A stretch of DNA of 64,000 nt from Nothobranchius furzeri. Taxonomy: Eukaryota > Chordata > Actinopteri > Cyprinodontiformes > Nothobranchiidae. This document shows, piece by piece, positions 12,600-25,600 of the stretch (positions within the stretch are counted from its first letter, which is position 1; each line of letters opens with the position of its first letter). Where the stretch lies: assembly GCF_043380555.1 (NCBI RefSeq), contig NC_091758.1, positions 14,845,247 to 14,909,246 on the forward strand, in the 5' to 3' direction. A program made the position numbers and the translations under genes. The notes beneath the pieces were generated by a model that saw only the letters and a program-made list of their open reading frames with translations, did no database searches and had not been told where the DNA came from.

Positions 12600-14860
12600 G
12601 GGTCACCCATGACAATTTGGTCCTAGGTAAAGAGACAAAATGCATTTGAGATGACTCTTCATGAAAGTGAGATCAAAGAGCCAGAGTACCCGGCCCGGAG
12701 GGTTACCGGGGTCCCACCCTGGAGCCAGGCCTGGGGTTGGGGCCTGTGAGTGAGTGCCTGGTGGCCGGGCTTTCACCCATGGGACTCGGCTGGGCCCAGC
12801 CCGAACCAGATACATGGGCTCATCCACCTATAGACCCACCACCCGCAGGAGGAACATGAAGGGTCCGGTACAATGTGGATCGGGTAGCAGACATAGTCGG
12901 GAGCTGGCTATTGGGACATGGAACGTTACCTCTCTGGCTGGAAGGAGCTGGAGCTTGCGGAAGACGTTGAGCGGTACTGGCTAGATATAGTCATGCTCAC
13001 CTTGACACATAGCATTGGCTCTGGGACCCAAGTCCTTGAGAGGGGTTGGACTCTTTTTATGCTGGAGTTGGTCTGGGTGAGAGGTATTAGGCTGGGGTGA
13101 GCTTTCTGTTAGCCCCAAAACTCTCTGCCTGCTTGTTGGGGTTTTCTCCGGGGTACAAAAGGGTAGCTTCCCTGCGCCTTTGGGTTGAAAAATGGTCCTG
13201 ACTGTTGTTTGTGCTTGTGCACCAAATAGCAGTTCAGACTACCCACCCTTTTGGAGTCCCTGGGACGAGTACAAGATAATGCTCTGATTGGGGACTCCTT
13301 AGACCTGCTGGGGGATTTCGATGCTCACGTTTTCAATGATAGAGTGACCTATAGTGGTGTGATTGGGAGGAACCGCTTGCCCAATCTGAACTCGAGTGGA
13401 GTTTCTGCGCAAGTTTGGCTATAATAAGCACCATGTTCAAACATAAGCATGCCCATCAGTATACCTAGTACCAGGGCAGCCTAGGTTACAGGTCAATGAT
13501 TGACTTTGTCGTTGTATCATCTTACCTGAGACTGTATGTTTTGGACACTCGCGTAAAGAGAGGAGTGGAGCTGTCAATTGATCACTACTTGGTGGCGAGC
13601 TGGATAAGATGGCAGGAGAAGATGCTGCGAAGATCTGGCAGACCCAAACATATTGTAAGGGTCCGCTGGGAATGCCTGGCAGATTAAACTATCCAGATGG
13701 TCTTCAACTCAAGCCTCCGGCCGAGCTTTGACCACGTTCTGAGAGCAGTGGGGGACATTGAGTCTGAATGGGCCATGTTCCACTTCGTGCATGGGAGGAG
13801 TTTGGCGAGACCATGGAGACAGACTATCGATCGGCTCCAAAACGGTTCTGGCAAACCATCTGGCGCCTCAGGGGAGGAGAGTAGCAACTTGCTCCCACTG
13901 TTTACAGTGGGGATGGGGAGCTGTTGACATCACCTGGTGCTATAGTCGGGTGGTGGAAGGAATACTTTGAGGAGCTCCACAATCACACCGATATGCATTC
14001 TGAGGAGGAACCAGAGCTGGGAGACCTGGGGATGAACTGCCCAATCTCTGAGGCAGAAGTCGCTAGTCAAACAGCTATGCAGCGGCGCAGCCCCTGGGGT
14101 GGATGACGTCTGACCTGGGTATCTCAAGGCTTTGGATGTTGTAGGACTGTTTTGGTTGACACGTCTCTGCAACATTGCATGGTCATCGGGGGCAGTTCCT
14201 GTGAGGTGGCAGACCAGGCGGTGGGCCCAATTTTTAAAAAGGGAGACCAGAGAGTGTGTTCCAACTATAGGGGAATCACACTCAGCCTCCTGGCAAGGTC
14301 TACCCCAAGGTACTGAAGAGGAGGGTCCAGTTGATGGAACTGTGGACCACCTCTTTACTCATGCTAGGGTGATGGGGGGGTAATGGGAGTTGGCCCAAGC
14401 AATCCACATGTGTTTTGCAGATGTGGAGAAGGTTTATGACCGTGTTCCCAGAGGCACCCTGTTGAGGGCACTCCAGGAGTATGGGGTGGATGGTCTTTTG
14501 CTAAGGGCCATTCAGTCCCTGTACCAGAAGAGTGTGAGTTTGGTCCGCATAGCCAGCAGTAGGTCTGACCTTTTCCTACTGAGGGTTGGACTCCCCAGGG
14601 CTGCCTTTTGTCACCGGTCCTGTTCATGATGTTTATGGACAGGATTTTTAGGCGCAGCCATGGTGTTGAAGGTGTGGAGTTTGGTGGCAGGAAAATATCA
14701 TCTCTGCTTTATGCAGATTATGTGGTCCTCCTACCTTCATTTGGCTCTGACTTATAGCTCTTGCTGGGGAGGTTCGCAGCTAAGTGTGAAGCGGCTGGGA
14801 TTAGGATCAGACCCTCCAAGTCTGAGACCATGGTTCTCGACCGGAAAAGGGTGACCAAAG
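12600..14860 (+). mobile_element. RTE/Rex3-like LINE, degraded near-full ORF2, plus strand
   Basis: The endonuclease start IGTWNVTSLAG is at about 12910, further endonuclease blocks MIDFVVVSSYLRLYVLDTRV are at 13496-13557, and RT blocks AIHMCFADVEKVYDRVPRG are at 14400-14460. The post-RT block FAAKCEAAGIRIRPSKSETM is at about 14775-14835. Numerous frameshifts and stops split it, so this is an old inactive copy. It shares its last 100 bp with the fragments on either side, which lie in the opposite orientation. Confidence 0.85.
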
Positions 14861-14861
14861 C

Positions 14862-15230
14862 TGATAGTTGGAAAGTAGATTGACTGGTAAATAGAGAGCT
14901 TTGCCTTCTGACTCACCTGTCTGTTCACCTGAATAGACCAGTACAATGCCTGACTCACTGTAAATGCAGTGCCAATCTGCCTATCCATTTTGTGCTCAGT
15001 CTTTCCTTCACTCATGAATAAGACCCAGAGATACAGGCAGGATCTCATTGCTGACCTGGATAAGGCATTCTACCCTTTTCCGATTCAAGAGCATGGTCTC
15101 AGATTTATAACAGCTGATTCGCATTCCAGCTGCTTCACATTCAGTGGCAAACTGATCCAGAGAAAGCTGGAGATCACTTTCTCATGAAGCCAACAGGACA
15201 ATATTATCTGCAACAAGCAGAAGCTTAATC
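14862..15230 (-). mobile_element. RTE/Rex3-like LINE fragment, minus strand
   Basis: The minus-strand translation contains SEGKTEHKMDRQIGTAF and SQKAKLSIYQSIYFPTISFG, the segment right after the SKSETM block. It begins exactly where the plus-strand copy ends, giving a head-on inverted junction at about 14860. Confidence 0.8.
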
Positions 15231-15394
15231 CTTACGACATTTATTAATTCAACAAAAATATTTCATAAAATGAAATGTGTTAACAATTGTAATTTCTCAT
15301 TGGATTAGATCATGCAACCTGGAACTATTAAGGAAAATCACAAAGTTTCTCACAAAATTATTAAAAAAAATCAGAATTTATGAAATATGTAAAA

Positions 15395-15900
15395 ATAAAA
15401 ACTGCTGTGTCTCATTGGTCTAGCTTAGTAACACAATTGAGAAATTGTTTTGAGGGTTAAATTCAATTTACCTTGAAGCTATTAAAAGAAATAATGTAAT
15501 TTTTGATTTAAAAAAATGACAATAAAACTGATCGGACTTTGTGAAATGTTATGAAAACCTCTGTGTCTCATTGGTCTACATTAGTAATAATATTGAGAAA
15601 TGGTTTTGGGTATTAAAATCAATTAATCTAGGAGCTATTGAAAGAAATCACTGAATTTTTTTTTATAAAGATCCTAACAAAAAAGATCTAATCTTGTGGT
15701 GTTAAAAATCTACTGTGTCTCATTGGTCTAGCTTAGTAAAATAATAGAAAAATGGTTTTAGGTGTTCAGACTGATTTACCTATTGAAAAAGTTCCCTTCA
15801 TTTCTGATAAAAATCCTGATAAAAAAGATCGGATTGCGTGAAATGTTTCTAAAACTGTTGTGTCTGGTAAATGTAGTTTAGTAACACGACTCAGAAGTAA
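15395..15900 (+). repeat. Four diverged tandem copies of a 150-bp unit
   Basis: The motif GTGTCTCATTGGTCTAGCTT or close variants recur at about 15407, 15560, 15712 and 15855, each followed by TAGTAA and a phrase like GAGAAATGGTTTTGGG. The copies are well diverged and AT-rich. The same unit occurs reversed at 10130-10292. Confidence 0.75.
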
Positions 15901-17608
15901 TTTTGAGGCATTTAGACAATTCTGCTGGAAGCTTTTGGTTTTTTGTACTCATTTATAAAGACTACAGATTTGTTGATAGTCCCTAAGCGAACCACTGCTC
16001 CCATTAGCGAGTCCTCGGAACTCAGCTAACCGCCGTCTGTGTTGGCATGAAGACTTATTGCTAACCGTAGGGAACTACTGTCTCTCTTATATTCAACGTG
16101 CACCTTCAGACTCACTTCACCGTGGTAGTGACTGGACCAATTTAACAGTAATGTTGGAACAATCCGGTGAACGATGGTTCATATTGCATTGATCTGCGTT
16201 TCCCCTGTAACTGTCTACAACAAGTCAGTACAGCAAGCCATTTTTATATTTAATCAACTACACCGCTCTGTAATTCCTGTTCTACATAGCAATAATATAA
16301 TTCATCCTTGTCCAAATAAAATTCTTACTGTTAAAATTTGCAAAGATGTGAACAAGTAGAAATTACATTTAACTAATAAGTCATATTCATAATAACAAGG
16401 TGTTTCCATTGTTCCGACTATCCGTGCAGCCCGTCGATATGTGCTACTTTGAACTTGGGAAGTGTGCAAGTGCAGACCGGATACTACAGCAAAGGCTGGT
16501 CACCTGCAGAGATGCGCTACCTCTGGAAGTTGTTATATTACTGCTGGTTGAATGTTTACCTGACAGTTAGCTTGTAAAATATCATTATTACGCTGTCAAC
16601 AAGAAATTTCTCCCATTGTTTACCATCATTCACAAAATCATGACAAACACATCTTTTTTCTATAAATAAATCACCACAAACACTGTGTATTTTTGCTAAT
16701 GATTATACTACAGTTCTGTATTTTTAAGTATTATCACCTATTTAAAATAAACTGTGCCTAATGTGTGTTATTATACTGTAAACCACTGTCTGGTTGGGGT
16801 CTGGGGTGGAAATAAAGATAAATAAAAAGAATAATAAAATAAAATAACATTTTTAATAAGTACCTCAATAAATTGTGAAATAGAATCTTGCAGCAAATTA
16901 AACGACCAATCCAGCTCAAGCTAGTAACGTGCTTCAACAGAAAGTTAAAATGTTGTCCACAGTTGCTAAATGAGTGAGTCGTATATTAGCTTGCAGCGTG
17001 TAATTTTGACTAGAAAAACAACAAACAACAGTCCATAAAATGTTAATCCAACACGAAATATCTTAACATGACTTTTGCAAGATTATATTGACCTTCTTGT
17101 ATGTTGACCCTGCCTTGGGTCAGGGTGGATTGGCTGATGAGAACAAGGTGCAGCAGGTGATGTCTCTAAAGTGTTCTGTCCAGTTTGCTGCCATGAGTCC
17201 AGATGACAACACATTCTTCTCTTCTTGTTACTGTTCCCTCAATCCTGAATAAACACACTCATGTGTTCATTTCCACTGATGTTCTGATTTTGCTCAGATG
17301 TCAGACTGAATGAACCTACGATCAAGTCTCAACTGGAAGAAAAGAAACACTCTAGTGATACCGTAGGAATGTGGTAGCTTGGTGTAAATAAAATGCTGCT
17401 TCGTACCGTAAGAGTTTACAGAAGCTTGCCGTTAATATTTTGTTTCTCAAAGAGAAATTACAGTATTCACCTGTATTAATGAACATTATATCCTGCATTT
17501 TTACAGCAATTTTTTTACAGTGTATTTAAAAAATATTTTACGTCTTATTTTAGATTTTTGTTCTTGTAAGTCACCTTGTGCTTTTAATCTTGAGAGGTGC
17601 TATTTAAA
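15901..17608. other. Intergenic, nothing recognised
   Basis: AT-rich. No coding region, no RNA gene and no clear repeat boundaries. Confidence 0.45.
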
Positions 17609-17956
17609 TGGTAAATGGTAAATGGTAAATGACCTGTATTTGACATAGCACCTTCTAGAGTCCTAGAACCCCCCAAGGCGCTTTACAACACAATCAGTCA
17701 TTCACCCATTCACACACACATTCACACACTGGTGGTGATGAGCTACAATGTAGCCACAGCTGCCCTGGGGCGCACTGACAGAGGCGAGGCTGCCAAGCAC
17801 TGGTGCCACCGGTCCCTCCGACCACCACCAGCAGGCAACGTGGGTTAAGTGTCTTGCCCAAGGACACAACGACAGCGGCAGACTGAGCGGGACTCGAACC
17901 AGCAACCTTCCGATTACGGGGCGAGCACTTAACTCCTGTGCCACCGTCGCCCCAAG
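17609..17956 (-). mobile_element. tRNA-derived SINE, copy 3 (best preserved)
   Basis: On the minus strand the head reads GGGGCGACGGTGGCACAGGA. Box A (TGGCACAGGAGTT) is at 17943-17931, and a perfect box B (GGTTCGAGTCC) is at 17900-17890. The body follows, and the tail is three copies of ACCATTT at 17609-17629. The Pol III promoter is therefore intact by eye. It is non-coding and depends on a LINE for movement. Confidence 0.85.
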
Positions 17957-19422
17957 ACGACCATTTAAGAGATGGTTTCTTCTTCCCGGGTAAAAAACCC
18001 AAACATGGAGCTGACTCTGCCCGCCAACCCAAGTCTTCATGAATTTTATCAACTCTGGAAAAACCGCAGCAGCAGCGGCTGAAGTGTGGCGCTAGTTTAG
18101 TTTACCCTACACTAACCATGTTGGATGCATTGAAGCTGTTTCTAAGGTTCACTGGGATGTGTCGCACATCCTTTGATGATGAAACAGGAATGCTGATGAG
18201 GAGCAGTCATACATTACAATGCTGATGTCTCATACTCGGTTCAGATGTGGTGTTTTCTGTTATATTTCTTTTCTCCTTCATCCTTCAGGTCGGATGAGTT
18301 CATAACATTTTATCAAACATTAGCAGCTTGTGTAAACATCCTGAGATGCTTCTGGCTGGAACCCACAGCAAGGTTGCCAGGTAAGAAGGCTTCATCATGC
18401 CTTAATGGCAGCTTCAGACGTGAATAGCATCTTTCTTCATGCCTACTGGCCACATTGTTATGTTTGGGTGAATTGTGTCTTTGGTTTGGAGCTGTTCATT
18501 CTGCCTTTATGGCACGAGTAGACACATGAGTGATGCTGTCAGCGTATTCTGGCTCTTACCAGGTCAGGTTAAGGTTGACTCATCACTGACATCCTTCCAA
18601 TCTCATAGCCCAGCTTAACCCCCTGATGCTTTCCCACACCGTGCTCTCCTATTTTCCCCCTCGGGTGACAGGGTCACTGTTTAATTACAAAGGTTTGTGG
18701 TAGTCTATCCTGTCTTTATAGCTGAGTGTGTACTAATGTCTGACATGGGTGAGCTATACGTCATCATTGCGCTGAGTGCTAACATAGAACGGATTTGTAG
18801 CTAGGTCTTTTATCCAAAGCCTAAAGTTAATCAGTTGTGTACAGTGTTGGGCATCTTACGGTAAAGCACAGTGACACACACACTCAGCTATCTCTGATCT
18901 GCAAACAAACACCCTGGTGTGTTCAGTGCTGTGTGTTCACTTCTGCAGTTATAACACCGACTCAGGTGGGATGGTGGGTTAGGGTTAGCTAACAGCTAAT
19001 GTCCCTCACTCCAGCTCAAGAGCCGCTCCGTGTGTGGCTGTCGGACAGCCTGACAACCTCTGCGCTTCATTCAACCACATTATGGTAACGGAGTAATGTG
19101 CCACTTTACATGCCCAGTGTTACAACCATGGGGAAAGTAATTAGATTACTCCGTTACCTAAAAAATAAAGCCGTTAGTAACAGCTTTGCAGCTAAATGCT
19201 GTTGCTCCCAACACTGTCTATGTAACACATAAATGCTACCAGCTGTAAAACGGTGAGGCTGGATTGCACCAACAAGGGTTAACTGTGAGGAAACCCTGGT
19301 CCTGGGTTCTCCGCTTCGACACACCTGACTTCAATCAGCAGGTGCACAGTAAAGAGTAACCTTGAAATTTACATGAATACAGTGTAAATACACAACAGAA
19401 AAGTACTGTCAACAGAAAAACA
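17957..19422. other. Intergenic, nothing recognised
   Basis: No gene. A short exon-like frame at 18245-18427 has no recognisable similarity and is probably chance. Confidence 0.45.
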
Positions 19423-19833
19423 CACATTTTTTGTTGTAATTACAGTAAATGTTTGAAAATATTAGACAAGACAGCTGTATTGATATAGAGACGGGACGAG
19501 ACGAGACGAGACGAGACGAGACGGGACGAGGCAAGACAACTTAAATATAAAAGATGGATCACAGGAGCAACAGACAGGGGCGTAGCACCAAATTCTGGGC
19601 CCTAGGTACAAGTCTTCTAGGTGGGCCCCCATGCTCAATTACTTAATACCTCTCTTACACATTTTTTGTTGTAATTACATTAAATGTTTGAAAATATTAG
19701 ACAAGACAGCTGTATTGATATAGCGACGCAACGGGACGGGACGAGACGAGACGAGACGAGACGAGACGAGACGAGACGGGACGGGACGAGGCAAGACAAC
19801 TTAAATATAAAAGATGGATCACAGGAGTAACAG
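19423..19833. repeat. Tandem 235-bp duplication carrying a pentamer microsatellite
   Basis: Two copies (from 19423 and from 19658) share the sequence running from CACATTTTTTGTTGTAATTA to AAAAGATGGATCACAGGAG. Each contains its own GACGAGACGAG run (5-bp unit; 19489-19532 and 19723-19790), longer in the second copy. Confidence 0.85.
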
Positions 19834-20691
19834 AGATAAGGAGACGTGCACGCAGGACCATGAACAGAGAAGATGGAGCATACACATTGGATCGTGCATG
19901 GGACTGTGTCATCAGCAAGAGGATGTGGGCAGGAGAGGGCGACACCGTCCTCTGCTGCCCGTGGATAAAAGGAAGTGACGCCACCATCACCGCCCGTCTC
20001 TGAGGATGGCCAGAGTTGCTAGCTGAAACATGTCAGGTAGACAAATATATGACTGCTGCGCTACAAAGCAAAACTATTGTCTGCTCTAAAAGCTTCACTT
20101 GAAAAGTAAATGTGAAATGCTTGCATGCTTCCCTCCAGCAGTGGAAACTGAACATGCAGGAGCGACAAAGTCATCCAGCAGGGAAATGCTCAAAACCAAC
20201 TGAACAGCTCTTCTCCAACCGTCTGTTCTCTTTCACGGGTTGTCTGTCTTGATGGTGTCACCACCTCTCTCCATCTGGCCGACTGCGTGTGTTTGAGAGA
20301 CAGTCCAGAGGTGGGTTCAGGTTTCGTTGACTTGTGTTGACCTTTCATGGGGTCACTGGAAGGTTGGGCCAAGAGATTCTTGACACCTCTTTACAACACC
20401 TGACCGAGTACGTAATGTGGGCTGTGTGTGTGTAAGTGTTTCCTGCTCCAGCCCTCTGACCTGCATGTGACTCCTAGCCTTGTTTGTCCTTTTAGCCCAT
20501 CTCTCTAAACAAAACTAAGTGAAACAAAAGTTTGTCTTTGCATCGACTCACCCACAGATCCACGTGTCAGCCGGAGCAGAAGGTCCTTTAGCCTCCAGGA
20601 GGTGTTTTTATTTGAACTGTTGTTTTCTTTGCTGCAGCCTACTCCTTCTATTTCAGCTGTCACCATCTTTGTGCTGTTAATATGATTCTCT
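19834..20691. other. Intergenic, nothing recognised
   Basis: No coding region or repeat boundary recognised. Confidence 0.45.
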
Positions 20692-20717
20692 CACACACAC
20701 ACACGCACGCACGCACA

Positions 20718-20761
<44 letters not shown>

Positions 20762-20821
20762 CACACACATACTCATACACACACACACACACACCCACAC
20801 ACACACCCACACCCACACCCA

Positions 20822-20906
<85 letters not shown>
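20692..20906. repeat. (CA)n microsatellite with CACCCA variants
   Basis: CA run interrupted by CACGCA, CATGCA and CCCACA variants, then pure CA from about 20823 to 20906. Confidence 0.95.
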
Positions 20907-20908
<2 letters not shown>

Positions 20909-21404
20909 TTGATGGCTGGCTTGGCCATACTAAGAGACATTTCCCCCGCTGCAGTCACAGCCCTTAACAGTACAGGAAGTGTAATAACCCATACATGATT
21001 TTATTGTGTCTGAAGCATCAGCTGGTGTGTTTTTACTGAGTGTATGTTTACGGTCTCAGGCCCTTTCATGGTTTTATGTGAGGTTGAGTGATGATGCGGA
21101 GCCCTGTGAAAGATTCATATGTGCGACTGTTTCCATGTCAGATAAATAGTTTTCTGTTCTGTTCTGCTTGGCAGGGAGCATAGTTGTTTATTTTTGTTTG
21201 TTTGTTTGTTTTGACTAAACTGTATTCAGTACATTCTTCAGGTTCTATATGTAAACCACTGCGTGTGCAACTTTGTGCTGGTTTGGATGAACACAGTGTA
21301 CATGCTTTATGTGTGAAAATACAGTCAAGTATATTTGGTACCATGTATTTGTGTGTTTTGTATGCAAACATTCTGACATCTTTCACCTACAATACACTCT
21401 GTGC
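20907..21404. other. Intergenic, nothing recognised
   Basis: Unique sequence by eye, with a GTTT run at 21195-21210 only. Confidence 0.45.
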
Positions 21405-21655
21405 CTATGTACTTTCTGTAGTACAGCCTATGTACTTTCTGTAGTACGGCCTATGTACTTTCTGTAGTACGGCCTATGCACTTTCTGTAGTACAGCCTAT
21501 GTACTTTCTGTAGTACAGCCTATGTACTTTCTGTAGTACGGCCTATGCACTTTCTGTAGTACAGCCTATGCACTTTCTGTAGTACAGCCTATGCACTTTC
21601 TGTAGTACAGCCTATGCACTTTCTGTAGTACAGCCTATGTACTTTCTGTAGTACA
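21405..21655. repeat. Minisatellite, 23-bp unit, 11 copies
   Basis: The unit ACTTTCTGTAGTAC recurs every 23 bp from 21410 to 21640. The only common variants are A/G in GTACRG and T/C in TATGYAC. Each unit carries GTAC twice. The high uniformity suggests recent expansion. Confidence 0.95.
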
Positions 21656-21942
21656 GTGCATGCAACAATGAACACAGTAAAGCCCTTTTCAGATAGACAT
21701 TCTGGAACATTTGTGGACAATTCATTCCGGTTTTTAACCGGAACTGTGTTTTCAGACACACCACTTTTGTACCGGAACTTGTCCTTTCGGCTGCGTTCAC
21801 ACAGCAGTGTGATTCTGATGCCTGGAGAAGACGCGGTCATAATGTTTTACATTAAAGAGCAAGTCACCCCCTACAATTTACTAGCTCCACTCCCACTTCA
21901 TGTTTGAAAAATGCAACAAATGCTGTTGCCTGGCAGACCGAG

Positions 21943-22587
21943 TGTCATGCTGTGGGTAAGTGCTTTCACCCAGGACATGAAGAATGACGACAGAACAAGG
22001 GAATAAAAATACAAGTATTTTATTTACAAAATAATAGAAATAAGGAGAAACCTAGAACTAAGGACACTGCGTCTGAAAACACAGGAACGGGACGGGACCG
22101 GAATCTATAAAAGATAAAAGGAGAGGTGAGCGGGACCGGAACCAGAGAACCAAGAGAAACTGACTGAGAGACTGAGAGTTCTTACGATCAGAGACCAGAA
22201 GCTGCGCGGAGGCGGACTGGGAGAGGCTGGAGTGGTGAGGATGGTGCAGAGCGTGGACAGGCAGACGGGCGAGGAGTTCGAAGACCTGAGGATCCTTGAG
22301 CGGCGAGACGGGAAGAAACAACTCCAGACCAGGTAGGTGATTCAGATCAGGAAACTGGAACAGGATAAATAAGCTCATTAGCTTAGTACGTATGATCAGG
22401 ACAGGTAACAAACAAGGCTAGAATCTACCCATGCAAGAGTATCGACTGGCGCTGGATTTGAGTCCCATCGCTCCTTAAATCCCTCTGGCTCCGATTAGTG
22501 GAACTCCGAACAGGTGTGATGAGTACCACGCCCACCTGTAACACAGCGCTGACCAAAACTCACAGCAGAGGAAGGCAAACCGTGACA
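21943..22587 (-). repeat. 3' LTR of the Gypsy element
   Basis: The downstream LTR in the element's sense. Near its right-hand plus-strand side it is bounded by the G-rich polypurine tract. A possible polyadenylation signal (AATAAA on the minus strand) lies near 22020. Confidence 0.9.
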
Positions 22588-22613
22588 GTGCCCCCCCACC
22601 CCCCCCCCCCCCC
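22588..22613 (-). other. Polypurine tract of the Gypsy element
   Basis: On the minus strand this is an almost pure G run ending GGGGGGGCAC directly at the LTR. It follows the Pol stop at 22614-22616. Such a tract primes plus-strand DNA synthesis. The unusual length of the G run may reflect slippage. Confidence 0.8.
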
Positions 22614-25600
22614 TCAAGGGACGCCACCCGGTGGCCCAGAAGAGGAGGAGGAGGCGGAGGAGGAGGAACCACGGGAGGCCTCGAAATGCCTGATCAGGGA
22701 GACGTCCTCAATCCACGAACCAGGAATCCGCTGCCGATGTTCGGGGCCGTACCCCTCCCAATCCACCAGGAACTGCCGGCCGCGACCCCGCGGTCGAACA
22801 TCCAGGATCCGGCGCACCCGGTAGCAGAGACCCCCGTCGGCGAGACGAACGGGTGGAGGAGGAGCGGCAGGAGGACACAAAGGGCTGGACACCACCGGCT
22901 TGAAGAGAGAAACGTGGAAGACTGGGTGGACCTTCATGGAAGGAGGAAGGTCCAACCAGACAGAGACAGGGCCCAGGACTTCAGCCACAGGAAAAGGACC
23001 CAGGAAGCGAGGAGAGAATTTCCTGTTGCAGCCGTGCAGCTTGATGTCCCGGGAGGAGAGCCAGACCATCTGGCCCTGCGTGTAAGCGGGCGCCAGACGT
23101 CTATGTCGGTCTGCGATCCGGCGGTTGCGCTCAGCAGTTCGTTGGAGCGCTGCCCGCGTCTGAGTCCAAGTGCGACGGGCCCGGCGCAAAAACTGGGGAA
23201 CTGATGTGGAGGAAGCAGAGTCGGAGGGAAACAGAGGGGGTTGATATCCCAATGACACTTCAAACGGGGACTGACCTGTGGATGATGACGTGTGGGAATT
23301 ATGCGCATATTCCACCCATGCAAGCTGTGAGCTCCATCCGGCAGGATTGGAAGCGCAGATACAACGAAGCATGGCCTCCAGCTCCTGATTCATGCGCTCC
23401 ACCTGGCCGTTTGTTTGCGGGTGGAAACCGGACGTGAGGCAAACCTTAGCCCCCAGGTGAGTAGCGAAGTCAGACCACACACGGGAGATGAACTGGGGGC
23501 CACGGTCAGATAGGATCTCGCTGGGAAGTCCATGAAGGCGGAAGAGATGCTTGATGAGGAGGTTGGCTGTCTCGGTGGATGAGGGAAGTTATTTCAGTGG
23601 AACCAGATGACAAGCTTTAGAAAAACGGTCAACAATGGTGAGTATGACTGAGAAACCTTTAGACGTGGGGAGACCGGTTACAAAGTCCAGAGCTATGTGG
23701 GACCATGGGCGATGGGGAATAGGCAAAGGCTGGAGAAGACCTTGAGGAGGCTGATTACTGGCCTTGAATCTGGCACATACCTGACAGGCTGCGATGTACT
23801 CCTTCACATCTCGGTACAGGGAAGGCCACCAGAATGTCCTTCTAATTAAACTGATGGTTCTACCAAGGCCTGGGTGGATAGAGAACCTAGCGGTGTGGGC
23901 CCAATGTATAAGAGCCCCACGGGTGTTAGTAGGAACATAGATCTTATTAGGCGGACCTGTATCTGGATCGGGTTCCTGCTGCTGAGCCTCCAGGACCTTG
24001 TTGGTAATGTCCCAGGATATGGAACCAACTATACAGGAGGCAGGTAAGATGCTGGTGGGTTCCACCTCCCTGTCAGAGGCAAACTGTCGGGAGAGTGCGT
24101 CAGGTTTGACATTCTTAGAGCCGGGTCTGTAAGAGATGATGAAGTTAAATCTGGAGAAAAACAAAGACCATCGTGATTGGCGGGGATTCAGTCTCTTGGC
24201 CTCCTTCAGGTAAGCCAGGTTTTTGTGATCTGTCCAGATGGTTATCGGATGCTCTGCGCCCTCCAACCTGTGACGCCATTCCTCCAAAGCCTTCTTAACC
24301 GCCAATAGCTCACGATCTCCAACATCGTAATTTTGCTCGGCTGGGGAAAGGCGACAGGAATAGAAGGCGCAGGGATGAAGGCGCTGATCCGTGGAGGAGA
24401 CTTGGGACAAGACTGCCCCAACCCCAGTGTCCGAGGCGTCCACTTCCAGTGTGAATGGACGGGAAGGATCCGGACGAGTGAGTATGGGTGCTTTGGCAAA
24501 GCTTTCCTTAAGTGTGAGGAAAGCATGGTCCGCCTCTTTAGTCCAGGAAAACGGTATCTTGGTGGAGGTGAGTTGGGTTAAAGGTGCTGCTATCTGGCTG
24601 TAACCCTTAATGAACCGGCGGTAGAAATTACCAAAACCCAAGAACCTCTGAAGTTGCTTGCGTGTGGTAGGTGTGGGCCAAGTTTGGACGGCAGTAATCT
24701 TATCGGGATCGGTTCTCAGTTTTCCGTTCTCTAACACAAACCCGAGGAACTTGACGGAAGGGACGTGAAACTCACACTTCTCACCCTTAACATAAAGACG
24801 GTTCTTAAGGAGGCGTTGGAGGACAGCACGGACATGTTGGCGGTGTTCAGACAGGTCTTTAGAGAATATGAGGATGTCATCTAGATAGACTGTTATGAAC
24901 TTGTTAATGAAATCTCCCAGCACCGAGTTAACCAGGGACTGAAAAACAGCCGGGGCGTTGGTAAGCCCAAACGGCATCACCAGATACTCGAAGTGTCCTA
25001 GCGGCGTCTTAAACGCCGTTTTCCACTCATCGCCCTCTCGGATTCTGACTAGGTGATAGGCATTACGCAGATCTAGTTTTGTGAATATGGAGGCGTCATT
25101 TATGGGTTCGAAGGTGGATGATAGCAACGGTAGCGGGTATTTGTTCTTTATAGTGATCTGGTTTAAACCACGGTAGTCAATGCAGGGACGGAGTGAGCCA
25201 TCTTTTTTAGAAACAAAGAAAAACCCAGCACCCAGGGGCGAAGTGGATGGACGTATGATGCCGGAAGCTAGGGATTCTGAAATGTAGGTAGAGATGCTGA
25301 TTTGTTCGGGTTTGGACAGAGAATAGAGCTTACTGGTAGGAAGAACGGCTTCCGGGACTAGATCGATTCCACAGTCATATGGGCGATGGGGAGGTAGGGA
25401 AGAAGCTCGGTCCTTGCTGAAAACCTGTTGCAGGTCGTGATATTCTGCCGGAACTCCAGTGAGGTCAGGTGGTTCCAGAGGAGGGTTCTTGGTGATCTGA
25501 GCAGGAAGAGGAGCAGAAAGGAGACAGTGGGAGAGACAGTGGGGACTCCAAACAGTCACCGACCCGGTTTTCCAGTCAATCTGAGGATTGTGTAGGGATA

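Noticed and set aside
21405..21655. A CRISPR-like array, because of the regular 23-bp spacing.
   Set aside because: The units are contiguous with no unique spacers; it is a vertebrate minisatellite.
22686..23204. Plus-strand frames of 77-172 codons within the Gypsy Pol region.
   Set aside because: They are antisense to conserved integrase and chromodomain sequence.
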